A stretch of DNA of 20,595 nucleotides. It comes from Acidobacteriota bacterium (GTDB taxonomy: Bacteria > Acidobacteriota > Blastocatellia > Pyrinomonadales > Pyrinomonadaceae). Both the position numbers and the translations under genes were made by a program. The stretch lies in NCBI GenBank assembly GCA_013140875.1, contig JABFSB010000505.1, positions 1 through 20,595 on the forward strand. The letters run 5' to 3'. Under the pieces are notes generated by a model. The model was not told where the DNA came from and searched no databases. It saw only the letters and a program-made list of their open reading frames with translations. Position 1 is the stretch's first letter; each line of letters begins with the position of its first letter. This document shows, in pieces, positions 1 to 6,071 of this stretch.

Positions 1-864
1 TGGCGTTCTGAAAGGAGCAAGAGATTCCATTGTGACGACATATGGCGAAATCGTGGTCGCAAAATTCTTGGCGAGAAACGGCCCGAGCGGCTGGTATTCC
101 CACGCCTGAATGTCGCGTGCCGACCAGTCGTTTACCAGACAAACGCCAAAGATGTGTTCTTCGGCCTCGCCGATCGGAATGCTCTGACCAAGCTCATTTC
201 CCTTCCCAACGAAAAACCCAAGTTCCATCTCGTAATCGAGATTCTTCGCCGGAATAAAAACCGGCGGAGCCTCGGCGTCACTCCGGTTCTGCCCATGCGG
301 CCGTCTAATGTCCGTCCCCGAAATCACAATACTCGAAGCCCGTCCGTGATACCCGATCGGCACGTACTTATAATTCGGCATCAACGGATTGTCCGGCCGA
401 AACATTGATCCGACGTTCGTAGCGTGGAAGATGGAGCAGTAGAAGTCGGTGTAGTCGGCGATGTTGAACGGACTATAAAACTGAACCTCCTTGTCGTTGT
501 GAAGGAACGCTTCCAGTTCGTCCGCCTCGGCCATACGATCACTCGAGAGCAACTCGGAAAGCCTTTGTCTCAGCTCCGAACGAAAGTCCTCATCCGCATA
601 CTTTAGATAAACATTGAGTAAAACGTTGTTCTCTAATACGTGTTCAGGGTAGGAATCTGATAGAAGTCCTGCCGCATTTGTCGCAACCAAGTCAAGCACC
701 TTGTCACCGATTCTGATACCGATACTTCGCTTAATCGCCAAATCTGGAGCCTCGAAAACACAAAACGGCAGATTCTGTATCGGAAAATCCGTATTCGGGT
801 CGTTGGCGGATTCGACCCAGCTTTTGAGGTTTGGGTCGTGGGTTTCGTTAATTTCGTAAACCAT
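1..864 (-). CDS. fahA: fumarylacetoacetase, C-terminus missing (runs off window start)
   Basis: Last enzyme of tyrosine/homogentisate catabolism; it hydrolyses fumarylacetoacetate to fumarate and acetoacetate in the cytoplasm. The open frame gives 288 residues from the ATG at 864 to the first base of the window, against roughly 420 for the family, so the C-terminal third lies outside. The N-terminal beta-domain is followed by the catalytic core: DYTDFY near residue 140, the catalytic His147 in FHATNVGSMFRP, GYHGRASSIV, the metal-site region DYEMELGFFVG, NDWSARDIQ, and SPYVVTMESLAPFR at the very end. These match mouse FAH motifs (Asp126/His133 and Glu199/Glu201/Asp233 regions). No clear Shine-Dalgarno sequence precedes the start; a long hairpin ends 11 bases upstream of it. 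It lies downstream of the unknown gene at 954-1865 on the same strand and may be co-transcribed with it. Recognition is from remembered family motifs; there is little doubt about the identity. Confidence 0.95.
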   Translation of the reverse strand, partial: MVYEINETHDPNLKSWVESANDPNTDFPIQNLPFCVFEAPDLAIKRSIGIRIGDKVLDLVATNAAGLLSDSYPEHVLENNVLLNVYLKYADEDFRSELRQRLSELLSSDRMAEADELEAFLHNDKEVQFYSPFNIADYTDFYCSIFHATNVGSMFRPDNPLMPNYKYVPIGYHGRASSIVISGTDIRRPHGQNRSDAEAPPVFIPAKNLDYEMELGFFVGKGNELGQSIPIGEAEEHIFGVCLVNDWSARDIQAWEYQPLGPFLAKNFATTISPYVVTMESLAPFRTP

Positions 865-875
865 AGAATGGAATT

Positions 876-945
876 GCCGCAAAAAGGCACAAAACGCTCA
901 AAAAGAAGACATCAAAATTTTGCGTTTTTTGTGCCTTTTTGCGGC
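876..945. repeat. long imperfect inverted repeat upstream of fahA
   Basis: Arms 876-897 and 922-945 are complementary over 22 positions, with two extra T residues in the right arm (gccgcaaaaaggcac pairs with gtgcctttttgcggc). The loop is 24 bases. It lies between the end of the unknown gene (954) and the start of fahA (864). On the minus strand it is not followed by a clean T-tract, so it may be an intergenic repeat or an attenuator/processing hairpin rather than a plain terminator. The right arm resembles the phrase at 18351-18380. Confidence 0.75.
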
Positions 946-953
946 TATAAAAA

Positions 954-1865
954 CTAAAGCAGCCCCAAGCCCTGTAAATCTTCGACCGGTTCGGTGAATG
1001 AGCATGAGCCGAATGAGATCATGCCTTTTTCACGCAGGCGTTGGACGTGGCCGTCGGTCAGGAAGTGTTCGTTTCGCCAGGCGACGCCGTTATCGCGAAA
1101 GGCGAATGCCTCGTCGAACTCTTCTTCCATCAGCTCTTCCAGCAACGCGACGCGATAGCTTTCGCGGGCAAACGCCGTCATCAGCAAAACATTCAGAAAG
1201 CCGTGCATCGTTCCACGCGGAGCGTCAGATGCATAAGTCAGCGGGCGAAAGCAGCGTATCGGGTGATGCAGCCCGGCGGTCGCCTTGAACGGCACATTCG
1301 CCGCCATGCAGGTGCGGACAAATCTTATGATCTCTCGCGACGGAGGAAAATCCTCGCGTGCCGTGCCGCCCGTGCGGACCTTTGCCCGCTGCCTCTTTGT
1401 CGACAGGGCCGTAACCAAATCGACAAAATTATCGCCCATCGCAATCTCGAAGTACGCTGTCAGCCCGTCCGGCAAGGCGGCGACCGTATTCTCGATCTTT
1501 GAAATAGTGTTCGCCTTTACCTCGAGCGAATCGCAAACGGCACGGCCGGCATTTTTGGTGTTGAACAGCTTGATATCGCGCATAGTTGCAGTGATATCTT
1601 CGCCGGCCAGCACGCTCAATCGCCACGGATCGCCGTCGGAAAAATGCCCGTCCGCGGCCTCTACAAACTCGGTCAGCCGAACCACGGGCACAACGAATCG
1701 GCCCAGCAGCCATCGGTGCTCACTTTTCCGGTAATCCGCAAAATTCGCCACGGCATCCGCCATCGAAACCATCGACGGCGGAAACAGGCCCGCGTAATCC
1801 ACTATGCCGGAAAGCAGCGTGCGAACGGATTGTTTGGGCGCGGAAGCGTCAGAGTGAGCAGTCAT
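954..1865 (-). CDS. conserved protein of unknown function (DYAGLFPP-type)
   Basis: A 303-residue protein without signal peptide or membrane segment, so probably cytoplasmic. I do not know its function. It has strongly motif-like blocks: DYAGLFPP (23-30), KVRTGG (162-167), PFKATAGLHHPIR (192-204), MHGFLNV (220-226) and FGSCSFTEPVEDL (285-297). The pattern of short beta-strand/turn blocks rich in Lys, Arg and His could fit an enzyme with a TIM-barrel-like fold, but that is a guess. I recall similar sequences labelled hypothetical in Acidobacteria, cyanobacteria and plants; this is memory only. The ATG at 1865 is preceded by a good candidate promoter. It reads toward fahA 89 bases downstream, so a link to aromatic amino-acid catabolism is possible but unproven. 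Confidence 0.85.
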   Translation of the reverse strand: MTAHSDASAPKQSVRTLLSGIVDYAGLFPPSMVSMADAVANFADYRKSEHRWLLGRFVVPVVRLTEFVEAADGHFSDGDPWRLSVLAGEDITATMRDIKLFNTKNAGRAVCDSLEVKANTISKIENTVAALPDGLTAYFEIAMGDNFVDLVTALSTKRQRAKVRTGGTAREDFPPSREIIRFVRTCMAANVPFKATAGLHHPIRCFRPLTYASDAPRGTMHGFLNVLLMTAFARESYRVALLEELMEEEFDEAFAFRDNGVAWRNEHFLTDGHVQRLREKGMISFGSCSFTEPVEDLQGLGLL

Positions 1866-1898
1866 TTTCTTGATCTTGAGGGTATAATTACTGTGGAA

Positions 1899-1927
1899 AT
1901 CATAAGTCTTATTCCAGCGTTTTACAA
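1899..1927 (-). promoter_or_regulatory. candidate sigma-70 promoter for the gene at 954-1865
   Basis: On the minus strand, TTGTAA (1922-1927) and TATGAT (1899-1904) are separated by exactly 17 bases, matching the -35/-10 consensus at 4/6 and 5/6 positions. The predicted transcript start near 1892 gives a leader of about 27 bases to the ATG at 1865. A plus-strand TATAAT at 1883-1888 lies just beyond it and could be the -10 for ruvC, though no good -35 is seen there. Confidence 0.5.
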
Positions 1928-2011
1928 ACGGGCTAACCGGTGACGGAAAACTTGCATTCCCTAAAAAAGCTGGTTATCTTGTCACTGTTCAGCACCCGCA
2001 AAATGAGCAAC

Positions 2012-2521
2012 ATGAGAGTTTTAGGAATCGATCCCGGCAGTGAAACGCTCGGTTGGGGCATTGTCGAAGGGAGCGGAAACAAGTATTCGCTGGTCGATTT
2101 CGGCACAGTTCGCTCAAATCCACGCGACGCCTTTTCAAAGCGATTGGCTAAACTCTACGGAGCAATCGATGAACTTGTCATAAGAACGCTGCCGGACGCA
2201 CTCGCGATCGAGGAGGCGTTTTATTCGATCAACGTAAATGTCGCAATGAAGCTCGGCCAGGTCCGCGGCGTGATGCTTCTTCTTGCGGAGCAGCGGGGCC
2301 TGGCGATCGCCGAGTATGCTCCCAGACTGATAAAGAAAACCGTTGTGGGTTACGGTAACGCTGAAAAACAGCAAGTCGGCGAAATGGTGCGCATACTGCT
2401 CGGACTAAAGTCGGCCCCGACGCCGCACGATGCAGCGGATGCTCTTGCGATCGCGATCTGTCATTTTCATCATCACGGTCTGAGCGACCGTTTGGACAAA
2501 GCGGTCGGGAGGGCAAAATAG
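2012..2521 (+). CDS. ruvC: crossover junction endodeoxyribonuclease RuvC
   Basis: Holliday-junction resolvase (EC 3.1.21.10) of the RuvABC system; a dimeric RNase H-fold nuclease that nicks four-way junctions. From the ATG at 2012 the protein has 169 residues (E. coli 173). All four metal-binding acids are visible: Asp7 in RVLGIDPGS, Glu67 in LAIEEAF, and Asp120 and Asp123 in HDAADALAIA; the KLGQVRG and TVVGYGNAEKQQV blocks also match the E. coli protein. I chose 2012 because it puts the first Asp at position 7, as in E. coli. An ATG at 2003 (MSNM...) and a GTG at 1940 are in frame; none of the three has a convincing Shine-Dalgarno sequence. The gene is followed after 10 bases by the SH3-like protein gene, so the two are probably co-transcribed. 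ruvA and ruvB are not in the window. Confidence 0.95.
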   Translation: MRVLGIDPGSETLGWGIVEGSGNKYSLVDFGTVRSNPRDAFSKRLAKLYGAIDELVIRTLPDALAIEEAFYSINVNVAMKLGQVRGVMLLLAEQRGLAIAEYAPRLIKKTVVGYGNAEKQQVGEMVRILLGLKSAPTPHDAADALAIAICHFHHHGLSDRLDKAVGRAK

Positions 2522-2531
2522 ACGAAAACTT

Positions 2532-3314
2532 ATGCATCTCTCACGTTTCCTCGCAATTCCAATAATCGCCGCAGCCCTTTTTTCCGTGGCCGAGGCACAA
2601 CGCCGGACACGGCCCGTGGCGCCAAAAAAACCAGCAGCCGGCGTCCAGAAATCTAAAGAGATCGGAAGCACGGCGGTCGTGATAGACGAGACGTTGTCGG
2701 TCCTTCGGATAAAACCGAGCCTGTTTGCCGAATCGGTCCAGCGGATGCGTCGCGGCCGAAAAGTCGTCATACAAAGTGTCGTGGAGGCCGACGGTGTGAA
2801 ATTTTATAAGGTCGTCGCACCGCCGAACAATTCCGGCTGGGTCCAGGCCGACGCGGTATTCGGCAAGTTCCGCGACGGCGACGACGCGAGATTGGCCCGG
2901 CTGGTACAGGCCTCTAACGGTTTCGACCAGATCGAGTTGGCGGCGGCTTTCTTTGAACTATTTCCTCAGTCGCAGTTCCGGGCGGCGATCTTGCTTCTGC
3001 ACGGCGACCTTTTAGAAGAAACCGCGGCAAAGCTCACAAAAGACGCGGGTTCGCGGCTCGACCGCCGTGAAATGGCGGCGTCGGCCGCGCCGATGCATAG
3101 TTACTATCTGAATTTCAACATGCTGGACCGTTATCGCAGGCTTGGGATAATTTTTCTGTTCAATCCGAATACGCGGTCATATCACTATGAAGGAACAAGC
3201 TGGCTGGAGATAATTTCGCGTTTTCCTACATCGTCGGAAGCGGTCGAGGCTCAGAAGCGCGTCGATTCGTTAAAGGAGAAAATGGGCCGTGGGGCTGCTG
3301 CGACAGCAAGGTAA
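2532..3314 (+). CDS. secreted SH3-like domain protein
   Basis: A 260-residue exported protein of unknown specific function. Residues 1-22 form a signal peptide (LSRF, a hydrophobic stretch IPIIAAALFSVA, then AEA before Gln23). A basic Arg/Pro/Lys linker follows. Residues of about 47-110 look like a bacterial SH3-type domain: VVIDETLSVLRIKPSL, then RMRRGRKVVIQS, GVKFYKVV and the closing NSGWVQADAVFG. The rest is alpha-helical, with helix blocks such as DQIELAAAFFELFPQSQFRAAILLLHGDLLEE (about 136-167) and a final repeat-like helix around FPTSSEAVEAQKRVDSL, reminiscent of TPR/YbgF-type periplasmic helpers. The gene starts 10 bases after ruvC and ends two bases before the convergent psuG stop, with no room for a terminator between them. 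Bacterial SH3 domains often bind peptidoglycan, so an envelope role is reasonable inference. Confidence 0.85.
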   Translation: MHLSRFLAIPIIAAALFSVAEAQRRTRPVAPKKPAAGVQKSKEIGSTAVVIDETLSVLRIKPSLFAESVQRMRRGRKVVIQSVVEADGVKFYKVVAPPNNSGWVQADAVFGKFRDGDDARLARLVQASNGFDQIELAAAFFELFPQSQFRAAILLLHGDLLEETAAKLTKDAGSRLDRREMAASAAPMHSYYLNFNMLDRYRRLGIIFLFNPNTRSYHYEGTSWLEIISRFPTSSEAVEAQKRVDSLKEKMGRGAAATAR

Positions 3315-3316
3315 GC

Positions 3317-4213
3317 TCAGCGTTCGATACGCAGAGAAACCTCGGCCGCGATTCGCGCATTATTTTCAAGCAGGGCGATGTTGGCTGCCAGCGTTTTTCC
3401 CTCGCTCATTTCCGACATTTGCGAAAGCAGGAATGGCGTTATGTCCTTTCCGCGGATGCCTTCCTTTTCCGCCTTTTTAATCGCGTCGCTCACCATCGTA
3501 TCTACTTTATCAAGCGGCATCTCGGCCTGGTCGGGAACAGGAACGGTGAGCAGGATCGCGTTTTTCATACCCTGTTCGTCACGCGCCTTGACGATGGCCG
3601 CTACCTCACGAGCACTATCGACCCGCTGGTCTACATCCAGGCCGCTCGAACGCGAATAGAACGCCGGCATGGCCGAACAATGCCAGCCGAGTACCGGAAT
3701 CCCGTGCGTTTCCAGCCATTCGCGCGTTGCGGGCAGATCGAGCACGATCTTAGCGCCTGAACATACGACCAGGATCGGCGTATGGGCCAGCTCGGGCAGA
3801 TCGGCCGATATGTCCGGCAAATCGCCGCGATGAACACCGCCGATACCGCCGGTCGCAAAAACCTTAATCCCCGCCGAATGCGCGATAAAACTGGTCGAAG
3901 CTACCGTGGTGGCGCCCAGATAATTTCTCGCCGCCGCGATCGGCAGGTCGCGCCGCGAGATCTTTTTCACGTCTTCGGCCGTCGCGAGCTGTTCGATCTG
4001 ATCGTCGCTCAGACCGACGGATATTTCACCGTCGAAAATACCGATCGTGGCGGGTGTCGCTCCGTTGTCGCGCACGATTCGTTCCAACTTATAAGCCGTT
4101 TCGATATTCTGCGGATAAGGCAGGCCGTGGGCGATAACGGTGGATTCCAGCGCCACCACCGGTCGGTCAAAGTGCAGTGCGCCCGAAACCTCTTCGCTAA
4201 AATTAAGCTTCAT
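3317..4213 (-). CDS. psuG: pseudouridine-5'-phosphate glycosidase
   Basis: Reversibly splits pseudouridine 5'-phosphate into uracil and ribose 5-phosphate (EC 4.2.1.70), part of pseudouridine salvage. The 298-residue protein (E. coli PsuG 312) aligns by eye along its whole length: RPVVALESTVIAHG with Glu23, KKISRRDLP with Lys84, GATTVASTSFIAHSAGIKVFATGGIGGVHRG, CSGAKIVLDLPATREWLE carrying the Schiff-base Lys of the family, and GKDITPFLL near the C-terminus. I place the start at the ATG at 4213; an in-frame GTG at 4237 would put codons inside a palindrome and adds residues with no family match. No Shine-Dalgarno sequence is obvious. The usual partner kinase psuK is not next to it; instead it sits downstream of lepB across a strong hairpin. 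It converges on the SH3-protein gene with a two-base gap. Confidence 0.95.
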   Translation of the reverse strand: MKLNFSEEVSGALHFDRPVVALESTVIAHGLPYPQNIETAYKLERIVRDNGATPATIGIFDGEISVGLSDDQIEQLATAEDVKKISRRDLPIAAARNYLGATTVASTSFIAHSAGIKVFATGGIGGVHRGDLPDISADLPELAHTPILVVCSGAKIVLDLPATREWLETHGIPVLGWHCSAMPAFYSRSSGLDVDQRVDSAREVAAIVKARDEQGMKNAILLTVPVPDQAEMPLDKVDTMVSDAIKKAEKEGIRGKDITPFLLSQMSEMSEGKTLAANIALLENNARIAAEVSLRIER

Positions 4214-4226
4214 ACTGAGAATTGCA

Positions 4227-4293
4227 AAAGCCCGCACGAAGTAAGGGCGAAATGAGGACGTTGAACATTTCGCCCTTACTTCGTGCGGGCTTT
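4227..4293. repeat. 28-bp perfect palindrome between lepB and psuG (family A, copy 1)
   Basis: Left arm 4227-4254 and right arm 4266-4293 are perfectly complementary over 28 bases with an 11-base loop; allowing one mismatch, the pairing extends to 4223 and 4297. The core agcccgcacgaagtaagggcg closely resembles the arms at 18931-18953, so this is a dispersed element. As RNA it would form a very stable hairpin in the lepB-psuG transcript and may end or insulate it. No T-tract of note follows on the minus strand. Confidence 0.85.
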
Positions 4294-4304
4294 CGCATTG
4301 GATA

Positions 4305-5147
4305 TTACTTCACGAATTTACCGATCCGGTTCAGGCGAGGATGCGTCAGGCAGCCGAAGAAATCTCCGTTCGACGCTCCGCGATCGCACGACCAGTAAAC
4401 GAACATCGCCCGGCCGATTATCAATTCACGCGGTACAAATCCCCAACCGCGGCTGTCGTCGCTTTGATCGCGGCTGTCACCCATCACAAAAAAGCTGTTA
4501 TCGGGAACGCGCATAGCCGTTCCCGCAACCCCGAAGTCGAAACCACGCGTGGACAGATTACGGCCCGCCTTAACTTCATTCATTTTGTCTTCGGAGTAAT
4601 AAACGCTCCATTTGTCCTCGGGCTTTTTGTCCTCGAATTCCTTTGTGACGAGCGCGGATTTGTCATCGCCCAGCGACGGTTGATCGCCGAGAACGCGATG
4701 TTCGGGCAAAAGCTGGCCGTTGATAAAAACCTGATCGTTTTTGAACTCGACCGTTTCGTTCGGCAGCCCGATAACGCGTTTTACATAGTTGATCTGATAT
4801 TTGACCAGTCCGCGGTCGCGGTCCTGCTGCGGGTTCTTTTGGTCGCCCGGATATTTGAAAACGATAATATCGCCGCGCTGGATTTCACGCTGCGGCAGGA
4901 ACGGTAGATCGTAACCGCCCGGAGTAAAAATGAACTTGTTCACCAGCAGGTAATCGCCCACCAGGATCGTGTTCTGCATCGAGCCGGTCGGAACGGTTAC
5001 AGCCTGCAACACAAACGTCATTCCGAATATTGCCATCACAAGCGTGACCGCAAACGATTCGAAATATTCCCGAAACACCGATTTTGGCGGGCCTGTCGGT
5101 TTCGGCTCGTCACTTTTTTCCTTTGCTTCTTTATTTTCCTCAGTCAT
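4305..5147 (-). CDS. lepB: signal peptidase I
   Basis: Membrane-bound leader peptidase (EC 3.4.21.89) that removes signal peptides from exported proteins on the periplasmic side. From the ATG at 5147 it has 280 residues. A charged Lys/Glu/Pro-rich cytoplasmic N-terminus (1-30) is followed by one membrane helix (about 32-50). The catalytic Ser56 lies in PTGSMQNTI and the general base Lys123 in YVKRVIGLP; GDIIVFKYP and the box E motif GDSRDQSDDSRGWGFVP (223-239) are complete. A TTG at 5180 extends the frame, but ATG at 5147, with a purine-rich aaagaaa upstream, fits the family better. rnc lies upstream, an association also seen in E. coli (lepB-rnc). A hairpin-forming gap of 117 bases separates the two genes. 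Confidence 0.96.
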   Translation of the reverse strand: MTEENKEAKEKSDEPKPTGPPKSVFREYFESFAVTLVMAIFGMTFVLQAVTVPTGSMQNTILVGDYLLVNKFIFTPGGYDLPFLPQREIQRGDIIVFKYPGDQKNPQQDRDRGLVKYQINYVKRVIGLPNETVEFKNDQVFINGQLLPEHRVLGDQPSLGDDKSALVTKEFEDKKPEDKWSVYYSEDKMNEVKAGRNLSTRGFDFGVAGTAMRVPDNSFFVMGDSRDQSDDSRGWGFVPRELIIGRAMFVYWSCDRGASNGDFFGCLTHPRLNRIGKFVK

Positions 5148-5174
5148 AAAACGCCGTTTCTTTAACAATCCAAT

Positions 5175-5241
5175 ATCCAATAATCACTGTTCACTCAAGA
5201 TCAAGAACTTGATTTTGGATAGTGACGAGTGGTTATGGGAT
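5175..5241. repeat. imperfect inverted repeat between rnc and lepB
   Basis: Segments 5175-5195 and 5221-5241 are complementary at 17 of 21 positions, and the loop itself contains the small palindrome tcaag-aa-cttga. It occupies most of the 117-base gap between the rnc stop and the lepB start and would form a hairpin in a joint transcript. A terminator, processing site or chance repeat are all possible. Confidence 0.5.
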
Positions 5242-5264
5242 AGTTTTCCATCTAATGGATACGC

Positions 5265-5984
5265 TCATTTCTCAGCCGCGGTTTCCTCGGTTCGAAGTGA
5301 ATTCAGGGCCTCGCTTGCGGCCATCATTTCGGCGGATTTGATCGATTTTCCGCTGCCGACCGAGCGGCCGCCTGTCCATAACGCCTCGACGACAAACGTA
5401 CGCGAGTGCGGCATTCCTTCCGACGAAAGCAGCGAATAGCTCGGTGCCGCGAGCTTTCTTGCCTGCAGCGTTTCCTGCAGCAACGTTTTAAAATCATGCG
5501 AGGCTCGCGGCGTGGCATTTGCCATCTCGCTTTCGAACACGCGCAGCACGCATTCGCTTACCTCAGCGTATCCGCCGTCAAAAAATACCGCTCCGAGGAC
5601 GGCCTCCAAAGTATTGGCAAGGATCGCCGATTTTTCCCTGCCGCCGGTTTTCTCTTCGCCCCGGCCCAAACGGACGAACTCGCCCAACCCCAGGCCGGCG
5701 GCGATCCGTGAAAGCGTCGCAGTGCTGACAAGATGATGTTTCATCAGCGTCAGATCGCCTTCGCTGGATCCGGGATTTCGCCTGAACAGGTTCTCGGCGA
5801 TCACGAGGCCGACCACCGAATCGCCGACAAACTCAAGCGATTCGTTCTGGGTGTCCCTCAACTTATCTTCGCCTTCACCCGGTGATTTTTCGTGCGCCCA
5901 CGACCGGTGGGTAAGTGCACGCGAAAGAAGTTCGGGATCGGCAAACTCATAACCGAGCAGTTTTTCAAGCTTTGCAACATCCAT
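5265..5984 (-). CDS. rnc: ribonuclease III
   Basis: Double-strand-specific endoribonuclease (EC 3.1.26.3) for rRNA and mRNA processing. From the ATG at 5984 it has 239 residues plus stop. The RNase III domain carries the signature NESLEFVGDSVVGLVIAENLF (47-67) with Glu48, Glu51 and Asp55, and the second metal-site block ILANTLEAVLGAVFFDGG (121-138) with Glu127. The double-stranded-RNA-binding domain spans about 164-232, from DFKTLLQETLQ to GSGKSIKSAEMMAASEAL. Unusually, residue 124 is Asn where E. coli has the metal-binding Asp114. A longer in-frame start at 6053 would translate through the preceding terminator hairpin and adds no family match, so it was not used. A TAGAAT (minus strand, 5998-6003) just upstream could be a -10 giving a very short leader. 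Confidence 0.96.
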   Translation of the reverse strand: MDVAKLEKLLGYEFADPELLSRALTHRSWAHEKSPGEGEDKLRDTQNESLEFVGDSVVGLVIAENLFRRNPGSSEGDLTLMKHHLVSTATLSRIAAGLGLGEFVRLGRGEEKTGGREKSAILANTLEAVLGAVFFDGGYAEVSECVLRVFESEMANATPRASHDFKTLLQETLQARKLAAPSYSLLSSEGMPHSRTFVVEALWTGGRSVGSGKSIKSAEMMAASEALNSLRTEETAAEK

Positions 5985-6018
5985 CTGCCTGCACACAATT
6001 CTATGCAGATTGCAGACA

Positions 6019-6049
6019 AAAAGAAAGCCGGGCGAATTTGCCGCCCGGC
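6019..6049 (-). terminator. intrinsic terminator of the exported repeat protein gene at 6072-7397
   Basis: On the minus strand, an 8-bp GC-only stem (arms 6042-6049 and 6027-6034, gccgggcg type) with a 7-base loop is followed by tttctttttgtc. It lies just past the stop codon of the upstream gene. The same architecture, and nearly the same flanking sequence caaaaagaaagccgg, recurs at 7478-7510. Confidence 0.85.
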
Positions 6050-6071
6050 CCATCGGCAGAATTTAAAATAA

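Noticed and set aside
42..606. Plus-strand open frames over the fumarylacetoacetase gene
   Set aside because: They lie antisense to a clearly recognised enzyme and their translations show no domain.
5984..6053. N-terminal extension of RNase III from an in-frame start at 6053
   Set aside because: It would be translated through the upstream gene's terminator stem and adds residues with no family counterpart.
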